A stretch of DNA of 64,000 nt from Candidatus Hydrogenedentota bacterium (GCA_019637335.1 JAHBVV010000010.1:124001-188000), one strand, 5' to 3'. Shown: positions 53,747-63,391, counted from the stretch's first letter. Numbers and translations: made by a program. The notes: generated from the sequence alone by a model not told the origin.

Positions 53747-55552
53747 TCAGTCGTTGAACCAGCGGGTGTCCATCCGTGCGGTGAGGCCGTCCGCCTGCAT
53801 CAATCGCGTTGCGAGCCCGGCGGTTTTCGGGAGCTCGTAGCGGAAAAAATACTGGCAGGTGACACGCTTGCCCAGGTAGAAGTCGCGATCGGCGTCGTTT
53901 TCGAAGTCGGCCAGCGCATTTTCCGCGGCCGTGGCCTGGAGCAGCCACTGCCACGCCATGGCGATGATGCCGGTGTATTCGAGGTAGAGCGTGGCGTCCG
54001 CCAGGAAGACGTCGGTCTGGCCCTCCCGCCCCAGATCGACGAGAGAGCGCGTGACGTCCTGGTACTGTTTCAGCGCGGCCGTAAGCAGCGCCACCTTGTT
54101 GCGGAGCGGTTCAATGCCCCGCGCCGCCTCGATGGCCCGGCCGACTTCCTCGACGAAGGCGTTAAACGCCGCGCCCTCCCGCATGGTGACCTTGCGCCCG
54201 AGCAAATCGATTCCCTGGATGCCGGTAGTCCCCTCATGGATGGGGTGGATGCGGATGTCCCGGTAGTATTGCTCCAGCGGAAATTCATCGCAGTAGCCGT
54301 AGCCGCCGAGGCACTGGAGGCCCGCGCTTACGGAAACGATGCCCATTTCCGAGGGGTACGACTTCGCGACCGGGGTCAGGAAGTCAAGAAGCAACGCATT
54401 GCGCGCGCGATCTTCCTCGGGACCCGCCCGGTGTAGATCGAGCAGCTTCGAGCAGTAGACTATGAGCGAAAGCGAGCCCTCGGCGATGGCGCGCTGGAAG
54501 AGCAGCATGCGCCGGATGTCGGCGTGCTCAATAATGGGTACCGGTGGCGCGGCCGGGTCCTTCCCGTTGATGGGGCGGCCCTGGCGCCGTTCGCGCGCAT
54601 ACCCGAGCGACGCGTGGTAGGCCGCCGTCGCGATGGCCGTGGCGCCCATGCCCACGCCCACGCGGGCGTCGTTCATCATCTGAAACATGTACCGCAGGCC
54701 CTGGTGCGCCTCGCCCACGAGCCAGCCCCGGCAGTCGCCATGCTCGCCGAGTTCAAGCTGGGTGATGGGCGCGCCTCGGTAACCGAGCTTATGGAAGACG
54801 CCGGTGCACGCGATGTCGTTGCGCTCCAGCCCGCCGCCCGCCGTCGGGCGCCACTTGGGCACAACGAAGAGCGAAATGCCCTTGACCCCCGGCGGTGCGC
54901 CCGCGATCCGGGCCAGCATCAGGTGGACGATGTTGTCCGCAGCGTCGTGATCGCCGCACGAAATGAAGATCTTCTGGCCGGTAAGCAGGTAGTAGCCGTC
55001 CCCGGTCTCGCGCGCCTCGGTCGTGAGATCCGACAGCGAACTCCCCGCATGCGGCTCCGTCATGGCCATCGTGCCCTGCCACCGCCCCTCAAAAAGCGCG
55101 GGCACGTATGTGTCGGCCAGCTCTCTCGACCCGAATGAGAGGATCAACTGCGCCGCGCCGGTGCTGAGAAACGGATAGACACTGGCGGAGTAGTTTGCCG
55201 CGGCGAACAGGAAGCGCAGCGCCACCAGCACCGTGTCCGGCAGTTGCTGGCCGCCCTCCTCGTAGCCGGCGTGCGCGCCGATCCAGCCGCCCTCTCCGCA
55301 ATGCCGCAGCAGGTCGCGCACCTCGGGCAACACGCGCACCGCGCCATCCTCAAACCGCGGCGGCTCGGCGTCCATCCTCTTGAACAGCGGGTACAGCTCT
55401 TCCTTTGCCAGTTTCGCTCCCGCATCAAGCACGAGGTCGAAGGTTTCGGCGTCGTGATCCGAGAAGCGGGGCAGGGCGCACAGCGATGCGGCGTCCAGGA
55501 CCTCGTAGAGCAGGAAGCGAAGGTTGCGAAGGCTGGCGAAGGACTCGGCCAT
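53747..55552 (-). CDS. Acyl-CoA dehydrogenase, long (~600-residue) type
   Basis: A 601-residue FAD-dependent acyl-CoA dehydrogenase of the group with an extra C-terminal domain. Motifs: TMAMTEPHAGSSLSDLTTEA (flavin/substrate loop), GQKIFISCGDHD, MMNDARVGVGMGATAIATAAY, QCLGGYGYCDEFPLEQYYRD and HEGTTGIQGIDLLGRK, whose Glu is the usual catalytic base in this subgroup. It removes two hydrogens from an acyl-CoA and passes electrons to ETF. It is a single gene here, with no other beta-oxidation gene in the window. GGAG lies 8 bases before the start. Confidence 0.9.
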   Translation of the reverse strand: MAESFASLRNLRFLLYEVLDAASLCALPRFSDHDAETFDLVLDAGAKLAKEELYPLFKRMDAEPPRFEDGAVRVLPEVRDLLRHCGEGGWIGAHAGYEEGGQQLPDTVLVALRFLFAAANYSASVYPFLSTGAAQLILSFGSRELADTYVPALFEGRWQGTMAMTEPHAGSSLSDLTTEARETGDGYYLLTGQKIFISCGDHDAADNIVHLMLARIAGAPPGVKGISLFVVPKWRPTAGGGLERNDIACTGVFHKLGYRGAPITQLELGEHGDCRGWLVGEAHQGLRYMFQMMNDARVGVGMGATAIATAAYHASLGYARERRQGRPINGKDPAAPPVPIIEHADIRRMLLFQRAIAEGSLSLIVYCSKLLDLHRAGPEEDRARNALLLDFLTPVAKSYPSEMGIVSVSAGLQCLGGYGYCDEFPLEQYYRDIRIHPIHEGTTGIQGIDLLGRKVTMREGAAFNAFVEEVGRAIEAARGIEPLRNKVALLTAALKQYQDVTRSLVDLGREGQTDVFLADATLYLEYTGIIAMAWQWLLQATAAENALADFENDADRDFYLGKRVTCQYFFRYELPKTAGLATRLMQADGLTARMDTRWFND

Positions 55553-55644
55553 CGGGATTCTCCATAGAGGGTGGTTTTCCGGTGAAGCGGGAGTTTAGCG
55601 CAGCGGGGCCGGAGGGTCAACCACGAGGCGCGTCCACCGAACGC

Positions 55645-57600
55645 CTATTCCGCGCGTTCCCGGAAACGCTCCAACGCATGGCGGACGATGCTCCGCGCCA
55701 GTTCCTCCTCGCCGAGGAATATCTTGCCGGCTTCCTCCTGCTCCAGGAGCCGGCTCTCCACTTCGCTGTGCGATCGGATGAGCACCTCGACTTGTGGATT
55801 GATCTTGCGCGCCGTTTCCACCATCTGTCGCACCTTCATGGTGTCCGGCGTGGCGATGATCAGCATGGCGGCCCGCGCGATGTGCGCCTGCGCCAGCACG
55901 ATGGGGTCCGAAGCGTCGCCGACGACGGCGGGGATACCGTCTTCCCGGAGCTTCTCCACGATCTCGCGGCCTTCTTCAACGACGACATACGGGATGCCGC
56001 GTTCGAGGAGGTAGTGCGCGATGCGGCGTCCAACGCGCCCATAGCCCACAAGCACGACTTGGCGCGAGAGGTATTTCTCGTCGGTCGTGTAGGGCAGGGC
56101 GGCCAGCGGGTCCGCCGGCGCCTTGATCGGCTTCGGGCGCGCCGGCGGCGAGAGAATGGCCTCGTTGGCCTCTTTGAGTTTCTCCTCCTCGCCCAGCAGG
56201 AGGAGGGTATCGTACGGTTCGATAATCGTCTGACCGCGGGGCACGACGAAGCTTTCCCCGCGACCGATGAGCAGGATCAGGACTTCGGCCGGGATCTCCA
56301 GGTCGGCGACCGTTCGCCCGACCGCCGCCATGTTCGGTAGAATCTCCACTTCGCGCGTGTTGCCCTGCGCCTGCCCGTGCCGCTCGATGGCCAGGGAGAA
56401 CGCCGGCCTCGACTTAAGGGGCTCGTCCACCCCGAGAAAGCGGGCCACCGGCATCAGAAGCGTGCCCTGGATCAATACCGAGGTCAAAACAATGAAGAAA
56501 ACCACGTCAAAGATAAGCGCCGAGTGCTCGTAGCCCGCCATGAGCGGGAAGGTGGCCAGGACAATGGGCACGGCGCCCCGAAGCCCGGTCCACGCGACCA
56601 GGAGGCGCTCGCGGCGGCTGAATTCGCTCCCGGCCAGCCCAATGGCCACGGCAACCGGACGCGCCACGAGCATGAGAAAGGCGGAGGCGGACAGCGCCAT
56701 CAGCGCGACTCCGGGTAGCTGTGAAGGGAATACGAGGAGCCCGAGCGTCAGGAACATGCCGATCTGCATCATCCAGGCGAGCCCGTCGTGGAACTTCACC
56801 ACGTTGCGCTTGTGGGCGAAGTCGTTGCCATTCAGGATCACCCCGGCGATATAAACCGCGAGAAAGCCGTTGCCCCGCAGAAACTCGGCCAGGCCAAAAG
56901 TAAGGAGCACGAGGCTCATGCTCAGGACCGGATAAAGGCCCTCGTAGTCCATGCGGATCCGGTTGAACGCGACCGCCGCCAGGCGTCCCGTTCCCGCGCC
57001 GACAAGCGCCCCCGCGAGCATATTCACAAAGAACGCCGGCACAAGCGAGGGCCAGCTGAATTCGGGGGTGGTGAGAATCTGGGTCATCCCCAGGGTCAGG
57101 AAAATGGCCATCGGATCGTTGCTGCCGGATTCCAGTTCCAGCAGCGGCTTGAGGTTGCCCTTGAGGCCCACCCCGCGGCCGCGCAGCACGGAGAACACCG
57201 CTGCGGCGTCGGTCGAAGAGATGATCGCGCCCAGCAGAAGGCCCGCCGGCAGGGAGAAGCCGAGCGCAAGCCAGGCAAAAATGCCCACGAGACCCGCCGT
57301 GATCGCGACGCCGAGTGTGGACAGGATGACGCCGCGCCCAAGCACGGGCCGGATGATGCGCCAGTTCGTGTCCAGCCCTCCGGAGAAGAGGATGAAGGCG
57401 AGGGCGATCGTACCGATGAAGCTGGCGGCTCTCGGATTCGCGAATTGGATGCCGCCTGGCCCGTCCGAACCCGCGAGCATCCCGATGCAAAGAAACACCA
57501 CCAGCGCGGGCAGCCCGAGCCGATCGGATATGCGGCTGGCCACAATGCTGGCGAACACGAGCAGACCCGTTACAAACAGGATCAGCGACGGTTCAAGCAT
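55645..57600 (-). CDS. Monovalent cation/proton antiporter with TrkA-C and TrkA-N domains
   Basis: A 651-residue CPA1/CvrA-like antiporter. Residues about 1-385 form 12-13 membrane helices, with IISSTDAAAVFSVL and ESGSNDPMAIFLTLG, the ND ion-binding motif of electroneutral exchangers. A TrkA-C domain (about 405-475, VEILPNMAAVGRTVADLEIP) and a Rossmann TrkA-N domain follow (about 500-620, VVLVGYGRVGRRIAHYLLE), which would bind nucleotide to gate transport. Having both domains at the C-terminus suggests a K+/H+ antiporter involved in pH or potassium control. AAGGAG precedes the start by about 10 bases. Confidence 0.88.
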   Translation of the reverse strand: MLEPSLILFVTGLLVFASIVASRISDRLGLPALVVFLCIGMLAGSDGPGGIQFANPRAASFIGTIALAFILFSGGLDTNWRIIRPVLGRGVILSTLGVAITAGLVGIFAWLALGFSLPAGLLLGAIISSTDAAAVFSVLRGRGVGLKGNLKPLLELESGSNDPMAIFLTLGMTQILTTPEFSWPSLVPAFFVNMLAGALVGAGTGRLAAVAFNRIRMDYEGLYPVLSMSLVLLTFGLAEFLRGNGFLAVYIAGVILNGNDFAHKRNVVKFHDGLAWMMQIGMFLTLGLLVFPSQLPGVALMALSASAFLMLVARPVAVAIGLAGSEFSRRERLLVAWTGLRGAVPIVLATFPLMAGYEHSALIFDVVFFIVLTSVLIQGTLLMPVARFLGVDEPLKSRPAFSLAIERHGQAQGNTREVEILPNMAAVGRTVADLEIPAEVLILLIGRGESFVVPRGQTIIEPYDTLLLLGEEEKLKEANEAILSPPARPKPIKAPADPLAALPYTTDEKYLSRQVVLVGYGRVGRRIAHYLLERGIPYVVVEEGREIVEKLREDGIPAVVGDASDPIVLAQAHIARAAMLIIATPDTMKVRQMVETARKINPQVEVLIRSHSEVESRLLEQEEAGKIFLGEEELARSIVRHALERFRERAE

Positions 57601-57683
57601 CTAATTGCACTCCTTCAGGTGTCGCCAGCGGACTTGTTGCCGCCCGGGGCCCGAGATAGGAGCGGATTTCGCGCCGAGCGGGC

Positions 57684-59093
57684 TTAATACAACGTAACGT
57701 TGGGCTCCGTGCCCGCCGGTGGGGGTGTCTCTGGACGGGCGCCGCTTTCGTTCCGATAAATAAAGGCCCGATCCGGGGTCACGAGGATCGCGTCCTGCCG
57801 CCCGTCGCCATCACAGTCCCCGAGCAGGATGCTCATTTCGAACGAGGGTTCGCCGTCCTGCCGGGCGCCGGGGATCGCCAGCGTAGCGATTCGTGCGCCG
57901 GAGGCATTGTAAATCGCGCGGTTGTCCCCATTCAAAATCTCGGCGAATCCATCGCCCGTCCAGTCCACCAGGCGGTGATGCCGCGCGTACCGCGTCATGA
58001 TCTGTCCAAGCCGGTTGCCCTCCGCATCGAAGACCCAGAGCGGACCTTCGCCCGGCGGGCGGTGGTCGATGTCGACCAGGATCTGCGGCCCCGGAAGCCC
58101 CGGGACGATTTCCGCCAGTTGCAGCGATTCGAAGTGGTGGCCCGCATACTCCCAGATGGGGCGCCCGCGCCCATCCACGACGGCGATATTGTTCGCGCCG
58201 CAGCACGTTAGCGCAATGCGAACTTCGTCGAGGTTCTCCGACATCGCCATGAGCCGCGCGCAGTCCAGGTGCCCCCGGTGCAGATCCGTCGTCTTCGATT
58301 CATAAACCCAGCGCACCGAGCCGTCGGGGTTCAGCATCGCAAACCCCGCCATGATCTCGTCGCGCCCGTCCCCGTCAATGTCCATCGGGCGCGGCTGGTG
58401 CGCGGTCCGGTAGCCGCCGGGCAGGTTCACATGCCAGAGCAGTTCCCCAGCCTGGTTGTACGCCCAGATGTTCTCGTAGCGGTCTTTCACCAGCACATCC
58501 GAGGCGCGGCCCTTGCCCGCCAGGTCGCAGAACACGATACAATCCGTCGCGCCCTTTTCAATCGGGATGCGCCGCTTCTCCGCGCCCGTCGCGCCATCGA
58601 TCTCCACAATGTCCGATTCGTCGCAGACCACCACCTCGTTCCGGCCGTCCCCGTCCCAATCGGCGATCTGGCAGGCCACATCGTGGTGCCACGTCTTGCG
58701 GCCGATCTCCGGGCGGCCCCACGTCCAGATCGTGGATCCATCCAGGCGCTGCGCCGCCACCGCGCTCGTGAAGTGTACATCGCCCTCGTTGAAGTTTTCC
58801 GCACTGACGATGTCCACCGCGCCGTCCCCGTCCACATCGCCCGCGACGAGCCACTGCCCGCCGAAATCCGCCTCCAGGGCGATCGTTTTCCAGGGCTCGA
58901 TCTCCGGAACGTTGGCCGGCGGCGGCCCGTTGTCCACCACGTCGAACAGGGCGAATGGGGGAGCGTCTTCCGCGGACGCGACCGCCGCGGCCAGGGCGCA
59001 GACCGCGAAAATGGCCCGAAAAATCGGGGCGCGCCGGGCCGGCGTGTGGCGTGGTGAATTGCTGCCAATCCGTGTGCTAGGATTCCGCGCCAT
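57684..59093 (-). CDS. Secreted FG-GAP/VCBS-repeat protein
   Basis: A 469-residue exported seven-bladed integrin-like propeller. Calcium loops of the D-x-D-x-D-G type recur: DVDGDGAVDIVSA, DWDGDGRNEVVV, DIDGDGRDEIMAG, DWTGDGFAEILNG and DCDGDGRQDAILV. The signal segment is near residues 25-43 (AIFAVCALAAAVASA). ATG 59093 is fixed by an excellent GGGAGGAG site. That site lies inside codons of the divergent DUF486 gene, whose ATG shares two bases with this one. The role may be binding or rhamnogalacturonan-type polysaccharide cleavage, but no catalytic signature was recognised. Confidence 0.8.
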   Translation of the reverse strand: MARNPSTRIGSNSPRHTPARRAPIFRAIFAVCALAAAVASAEDAPPFALFDVVDNGPPPANVPEIEPWKTIALEADFGGQWLVAGDVDGDGAVDIVSAENFNEGDVHFTSAVAAQRLDGSTIWTWGRPEIGRKTWHHDVACQIADWDGDGRNEVVVCDESDIVEIDGATGAEKRRIPIEKGATDCIVFCDLAGKGRASDVLVKDRYENIWAYNQAGELLWHVNLPGGYRTAHQPRPMDIDGDGRDEIMAGFAMLNPDGSVRWVYESKTTDLHRGHLDCARLMAMSENLDEVRIALTCCGANNIAVVDGRGRPIWEYAGHHFESLQLAEIVPGLPGPQILVDIDHRPPGEGPLWVFDAEGNRLGQIMTRYARHHRLVDWTGDGFAEILNGDNRAIYNASGARIATLAIPGARQDGEPSFEMSILLGDCDGDGRQDAILVTPDRAFIYRNESGARPETPPPAGTEPNVTLY

Positions 59094-59433
59094 GATCAAA
59101 CTCCTCCCATTAGCCTTGCTGGTCATTTCCAATATCTTCATGACCTACGCCTGGTACGGCCACCTGAAGGACTTCAAAGACAAGCCCCTGCTCCTGGCCA
59201 TTGTCGCAAGCTGGTCCGTCGCCTTTCTGGAGTATTGCTTCCAGGTACCCGCGAACCGGATCGGACACCAGCATTTTACACTGGCCCAACTCAAAATCGC
59301 CCAGGAAGTAATCACGATGGGCGTATTTGCCGTATTCAGCGTATACTACATGAAGGAGAAGATCACGCTCGACTATCTCTGGGCGGGCATCTGCCTCGCG
59401 GGGGCGGCCTATTTCATGTTTCGCAACGCCTGA
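59092..59433 (+). CDS. DUF486 small multidrug-resistance-like membrane protein
   Basis: A 113-residue DUF486 protein with four membrane helices and the family blocks LVISNIFMTYAWYGHLK, SWSVAFLEYCFQVPANRIG and LKIAQEVITMGVFAVFS. It is related in fold to the small drug/metabolite transporters. ATG 59092 and the divergent ATG at 59093 form a single CATG. A weak AGGA lies about 9 bases upstream. The 3' end overlaps the convergent diguanylate cyclase by 25 bases. The exported substrate is unknown. Confidence 0.85.
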   Translation: MIKLLPLALLVISNIFMTYAWYGHLKDFKDKPLLLAIVASWSVAFLEYCFQVPANRIGHQHFTLAQLKIAQEVITMGVFAVFSVYYMKEKITLDYLWAGICLAGAAYFMFRNA

Positions 59434-60683
59434 GGCGCCTGCGCGGACCGTACCACAATCCGGTTCCGCCCGTTGCGCTTGGCCGCGTACAGGGCGTCAT
59501 CGGCAAGCTTCAGCAGTTCATCGCCGTCGAAGCCGGTACTGTCCTCCGCGATCCCAACCCCCAGGCTGACGGTAACGGCGAACATTCTTCCTTCCGCCTC
59601 GATCGGGGTTGCGGCGATCTGCTGCAGGTAGCGCTTCGCCGCCGATTCCGCGCCGGGGCCGCTGCCCGCCGCCAGCACGACGAGAAACTCCTCGCCGCCG
59701 TAGCGCCCGACGGTATCCCCGCGGCGCGCCACCTCCTCGAAGCGGCGGGCCACTTCCCGCAGCACCGCATCGCCCGCAAGGTGCCCGTGCGCGTCGTTTA
59801 GTTCCTTGAAATGGTCGATGTCCACCATGATGGCGGCGGCGCTCTTGCCGGAGCGCTTCGCGCGCGCAAGCTCCTCCTCCATGAAATCCTGGATCGTCTT
59901 TCTGTTCCAGAGCCCCGTCAGGCCATCGTGCGTGGCCTGGTGCTGGAGTATCTGCCGGGCCTCGAGCAGTTCCGAGTTAATCTGGAAAAGCTCCTCGTAC
60001 AGGCGGCTTTTCTCGACGATGACCGAGAGCTGGGCCGCAATGCGGCGGAACACGTGCTGGTGCACGTTGCGGTACGTGCCCTTCTCCCGGCTGGAGAAAA
60101 AGAGAAAGCCGAGCGGCTTGCCCAGCGCCACGAGCGGGCATGTCAAGCTGGATCGAATGCCCTCGTCCAGCACAAGTCTCGTGGAATGCGACTTGGGATT
60201 CGCCGCGTAGTATGCCTCCAGATCGTTGATGACACGCGGCTCGCCGGTCAGGATGACGTGATTCAGGCTGCTGCCGTTAAGGCGCTGGGCATACCCGTTT
60301 TTCAGCCGTATCTTAATGTCGTCTGCTCGGGCCCAATGCGCTTTCAGGGTCGTGCCGTCGTCTTCGAGAAGCGCGAACCCGATCCGGTCGTAGGGGATGA
60401 GCGGGCGAAACGTCTCGTAGACGTGATCCATCACCTCGTTGATGAAGAAGCCCTGGTTCACGCGCTCGGTGACATCGAGCAAATGGGCCTGCTCCCGGTA
60501 ATGGCGATCCAGCGCGCCTGCGAGCGCCACGAGCTCCCTCCCCAGGCGGCCGAGCGCATCATCCTCGTCGCCGAAGTCCTCTTCCGGAAATTCCAACTGT
60601 TGCATACACACAACATAATTGGTGTATTGCTCCACCCGCGGGTCGCACGACTCATCAAGCACGAAAAGAGTCTCCCCCGGCAT
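59409..60683 (-). CDS. GAF-GGDEF diguanylate cyclase
   Basis: A 424-residue soluble diguanylate cyclase. A GAF domain spans about 90-250 (YDRIGFALLEDDGTTLKAHW). A short coiled linker leads to the GGDEF domain (about 260-420) with the intact active site GRYGGEEFLVVL and, five residues before it, the inhibitory RxxD site in RRGD. It should make cyclic-di-GMP in response to a small-molecule or redox signal. ATG 60683 gives a plausible N-terminus but has no clear ribosome site, so an inner start is possible. The longer frame adds 27 unlike residues. Confidence 0.87.
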   Translation of the reverse strand: MPGETLFVLDESCDPRVEQYTNYVVCMQQLEFPEEDFGDEDDALGRLGRELVALAGALDRHYREQAHLLDVTERVNQGFFINEVMDHVYETFRPLIPYDRIGFALLEDDGTTLKAHWARADDIKIRLKNGYAQRLNGSSLNHVILTGEPRVINDLEAYYAANPKSHSTRLVLDEGIRSSLTCPLVALGKPLGFLFFSSREKGTYRNVHQHVFRRIAAQLSVIVEKSRLYEELFQINSELLEARQILQHQATHDGLTGLWNRKTIQDFMEEELARAKRSGKSAAAIMVDIDHFKELNDAHGHLAGDAVLREVARRFEEVARRGDTVGRYGGEEFLVVLAAGSGPGAESAAKRYLQQIAATPIEAEGRMFAVTVSLGVGIAEDSTGFDGDELLKLADDALYAAKRNGRNRIVVRSAQAPQALRNMK

Positions 60684-60857
60684 GCGCCGGCACACGGTTC
60701 CCAAACCCACTGACACCCCAGTTACAGTGACATTCCCAAGGCTTTGAACTGGGGGCGTCACCAAAACTGAACGCTATCTTAACGATCCGGGGCGAAATAT
60801 TCCACAAGTTTGGCGAAAAATTTCGTGCCGTCTTCCCCGGCCGCCGCCCGTGTATGT

Positions 60858-62246
60858 TCAGGGGGCGAAAAGGTGCTGGAGGATCGCGTCCCGCACCGCT
60901 GTGCATGGGAGCGTCTCGTCCCCGTGCCCCCGCTCGCCCGAGGTGAGGAGCAGTGGCTTCAGGGCGTCGTCGAGCGCGTGCCGGCCATGAGATCCCCGCA
61001 CCAGCGCCGTGTCGAGTGGGATCAGGTCCATAAGCGTGCGGAAGCCGAGCTTCTTCTTGAGCAGGCGCCACGCGATGTGGGCCGGGGGCAGCTTCAGGGC
61101 GGGATTCAGAAAGAGTTCGACGGGATCGTAGCCCGGCTTCCGGTGGATGTCCACGCAGCGCGCGAAATCGGGCGCGCGCGCGTCGTCCAGCCAGTAGTAA
61201 TAGCTGAACCATCGGCGGGGCTCGCTGAGGAGCACCAAATCCCCGGACCGTGGGTGATCCAGCTCCAGCGCCGCCTGCTCCGCGCGATCCAGCACCCGCT
61301 CCACCCCCGGAACGCCGCGAAGAAGCTCGGCGTAGTAGCCGATGCGCCCCGGATCCTTCACATACACGTGGGCGCACTGGTGATCCGCCACGGCGAAGGC
61401 GTCGCTCGCGCCGGCGTCCAGCAGTTCGAGCCCTTCCTCCACGCGGAGGCTGATCGCGCCCGCTTCGCGCAGGATGCGGTTGGGGTGGACCGCGTCGTCG
61501 ACCGGCATAATGCCGTACTCGCTGGCGATCATCGGGCGCACCCCGGCCCCCTCGAAGTAATCCAGCAGTTGCCCCACCACGGCGTCAAGCTCGGCGACGT
61601 ATTTCGGGATGTCCGGGTGTTCCGGGCCGAGTTTCTGGAGGCAATAATCGAGGTGGGGGAGATAGACCAGGGTCAGGCCGGGCCGGTGTTTCCGGTGCGC
61701 GTAAACCGTCGCGTCCGCGATCCACTGCGTGGACTTAATCGACGACGCCGGTCCCCAGAAATTGAAGAGCGGAAACGTGTCCAGTTCCGCCTGCAATTCG
61801 TCGCGCAGGTCCTGCGGGTGCGAATAGCAGTCCGGAATCTTGCGCCCGTCCGCCTTGTAGATCGGGCGCGGCGTGACGGAGAAATCAACGGAGGAGTACA
61901 TGTTGTACCACCAGAACATGTTCAGCGTGGTGCACGACGGATCCCGCTCGCGCGCGATCTCCCAGACCTTCGGGCGCTCCACGAGGTGGTTGGACTGCTT
62001 CCAGAACTGCACCTCCGCCATCTCGCGGTTGTACCACCCGTTCCCCACAATCCCGTGCTCGCGCGGGGGCGCGCCGGTGAGCATGGAAGACTGCACCGTC
62101 GTGGTGACGGCGGGGAAGCTCGGCTCCAGGTACTGCCGGCGCCCGCCGCGGAGAAACGCCTGGATGCGTGGGCAAGCCTCGGAAATCAGGGATTCGGTCA
62201 GCCCGACCGCGAGCAGCACGGCGGTGGGATGGTGCGACGTGGTCAT
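60858..62246 (-). CDS. eboF: EboF-like alkaline-phosphatase-fold phosphodiesterase
   Basis: A 462-residue protein of the nucleotide pyrophosphatase/alkaline phosphatase superfamily. The nucleophile region is PSFPAVTTTVQSSMLTG (Thr nucleophile), followed by GIVGNGWYNRE and LVYLPHLDYCLQ. The first metal-ligand position, usually DG, reads GLTES here; as I recall this is common in EboF. It overlaps eboC by four bases (ATGA), so the pair is translationally coupled. In cyanobacterial and Pseudomonas clusters EboF is encoded with EboA-E; its substrate is unknown. The start is ATG 62246, as the longer open frame runs into eboC. Confidence 0.82.
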   Translation of the reverse strand: MTTSHHPTAVLLAVGLTESLISEACPRIQAFLRGGRRQYLEPSFPAVTTTVQSSMLTGAPPREHGIVGNGWYNREMAEVQFWKQSNHLVERPKVWEIARERDPSCTTLNMFWWYNMYSSVDFSVTPRPIYKADGRKIPDCYSHPQDLRDELQAELDTFPLFNFWGPASSIKSTQWIADATVYAHRKHRPGLTLVYLPHLDYCLQKLGPEHPDIPKYVAELDAVVGQLLDYFEGAGVRPMIASEYGIMPVDDAVHPNRILREAGAISLRVEEGLELLDAGASDAFAVADHQCAHVYVKDPGRIGYYAELLRGVPGVERVLDRAEQAALELDHPRSGDLVLLSEPRRWFSYYYWLDDARAPDFARCVDIHRKPGYDPVELFLNPALKLPPAHIAWRLLKKKLGFRTLMDLIPLDTALVRGSHGRHALDDALKPLLLTSGERGHGDETLPCTAVRDAILQHLFAP

Positions 62247-63118
62247 GTGCCGGCAATCCTCCGGTGGCCCCAGACCGTCACCGCGAAGCACGCGAGCGCG
62301 GCCAGCGACAGCCCGGGGAAGGGGGTAAGGGTCAGAAAAAAGGCGTCCAGCAGGGAGATGCCCGCGAGCCACCCGAGCACGGCGGGCACGACTTTCGGCG
62401 GGGCCTGCCAGATGAAGCGCGCGGACCGGATGAGCCAGAGCAACAGCAGCGGGCCCACAACCATGGTCCAGCGCCAATCGCCGCCGCCCGTGAACAGGAG
62501 CACGGTGAAAGGGAGAAAGATCATGGCCACCGCAAGCCAGCGGCGGAAGCCAAGCCGGCCCGCCGCTTCTTTCTGCGCGACAACGGTCAGCCCGATGATG
62601 TAGAGAGCGATCAAGCCGCCGAAAAGCGCCACCCCGGCGATGGAATCCAGCCGCGATCCGGCGGCGATTGCGGCCGCCAGCGCATAGACCAGCGCGCGGC
62701 ACAGGCCCATGAACACGAGGGAGGCGTTCCAGCGCTTGTGGAGCACATCGTAGGCCACAATGGCGCCGATCAGCGCCAGGGCGACGTAGCGGGCCCCGGG
62801 CGCAAAGACGAGCGTCAGAATGAGGCCCGATCCGAAGCACATGAACGTGAAGCGCGTGACCTCGCGAACGGAAAGCGCGCCGGACGGAATGGGGCGTCCG
62901 GGCCGCTCGCTTGCGTCGATGTGGCGGTCGAGCAGGTCGTTCAGGGCCATGCCGCCGATATAGAAAAGCGCCGAGATCACCGCCGCCAGCAGGGCCTTGG
63001 GCCACTCTAGCGCGCCACCGCCCGCCGCAAGCGCAAATCCTACAAGCACATTGGAAAACACCGTGGGCAGGTTGGAAATGCGCGAAAGTTGCAGATACGC
63101 CTTGAGCTTTGACGGCAT
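62243..63118 (-). CDS. eboC: EboC-like UbiA-family prenyltransferase
   Basis: A 291-residue membrane prenyltransferase with about nine helices. The first aspartate motif, NDLLDRHIDASERPGRP, carries the N-x3-D-x3-D pattern that binds prenyl diphosphate with magnesium. A second-loop motif is seen at YDVLHKRW. The N-terminus SRISNLPTVFSNVLVGFALA is characteristic of the EboC branch. It attaches a prenyl group to an acceptor whose identity is not known for this cluster; in scytonemin-producing cyanobacteria EboC is needed for export of the scytonemin monomer. A MITE-like element lies 50 bases upstream. Confidence 0.85.
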   Translation of the reverse strand: MPSKLKAYLQLSRISNLPTVFSNVLVGFALAAGGGALEWPKALLAAVISALFYIGGMALNDLLDRHIDASERPGRPIPSGALSVREVTRFTFMCFGSGLILTLVFAPGARYVALALIGAIVAYDVLHKRWNASLVFMGLCRALVYALAAAIAAGSRLDSIAGVALFGGLIALYIIGLTVVAQKEAAGRLGFRRWLAVAMIFLPFTVLLFTGGGDWRWTMVVGPLLLLWLIRSARFIWQAPPKVVPAVLGWLAGISLLDAFFLTLTPFPGLSLAALACFAVTVWGHRRIAGT

Positions 63119-63169
63119 TCAGATTCTTTCTATGAATGAGTGAGGTGGAATAACATTAGATACTAGGTT

Positions 63170-63391
63170 TTTAGCCACAAAGCGCACAAAGAACACAAAG
63201 AAAAAGGGAGCGGAAGCGCTGCAAGCCTTCGTTCCGTTGAGGAGTCACCCGTGAAAGGTGGCATCCCAGAGCATCCTCACGCAACGGCGAAAAAGGGTTC
63301 GATAGGTTTTTTGAAAGCGCCCTGCAATGCATCGGCAATATCAAAATGACACCCGATACTTTTTGTGCTCTTTGTGTACTTTGTGGCTAAA
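63170..63391. mobile_element. MITE-like element with 30-base terminal inverted repeats
   Basis: TTTAGCCACAAAGCGCACAA begins the left terminal repeat (63170-63199). Its inverse at 63362-63391 matches at 27 of 30 positions, with ends TTTAGCCACAAAG and CTTTGTGGCTAAA. The 222-base unit has no gene. Inside, CCGTTG (63234-63239) and CAACGG (63282-63287) form a further stem. No clear target duplication was seen. It separates eboE from eboC. Confidence 0.72.

Noticed and set aside
60655-61377. A 240-codon minus-strand frame spanning the eboF 3' end and the GGDEF 5' end
   Set aside because: Arg/Gly/Ala-rich product and overlap with recognised eboF sequence in another frame.
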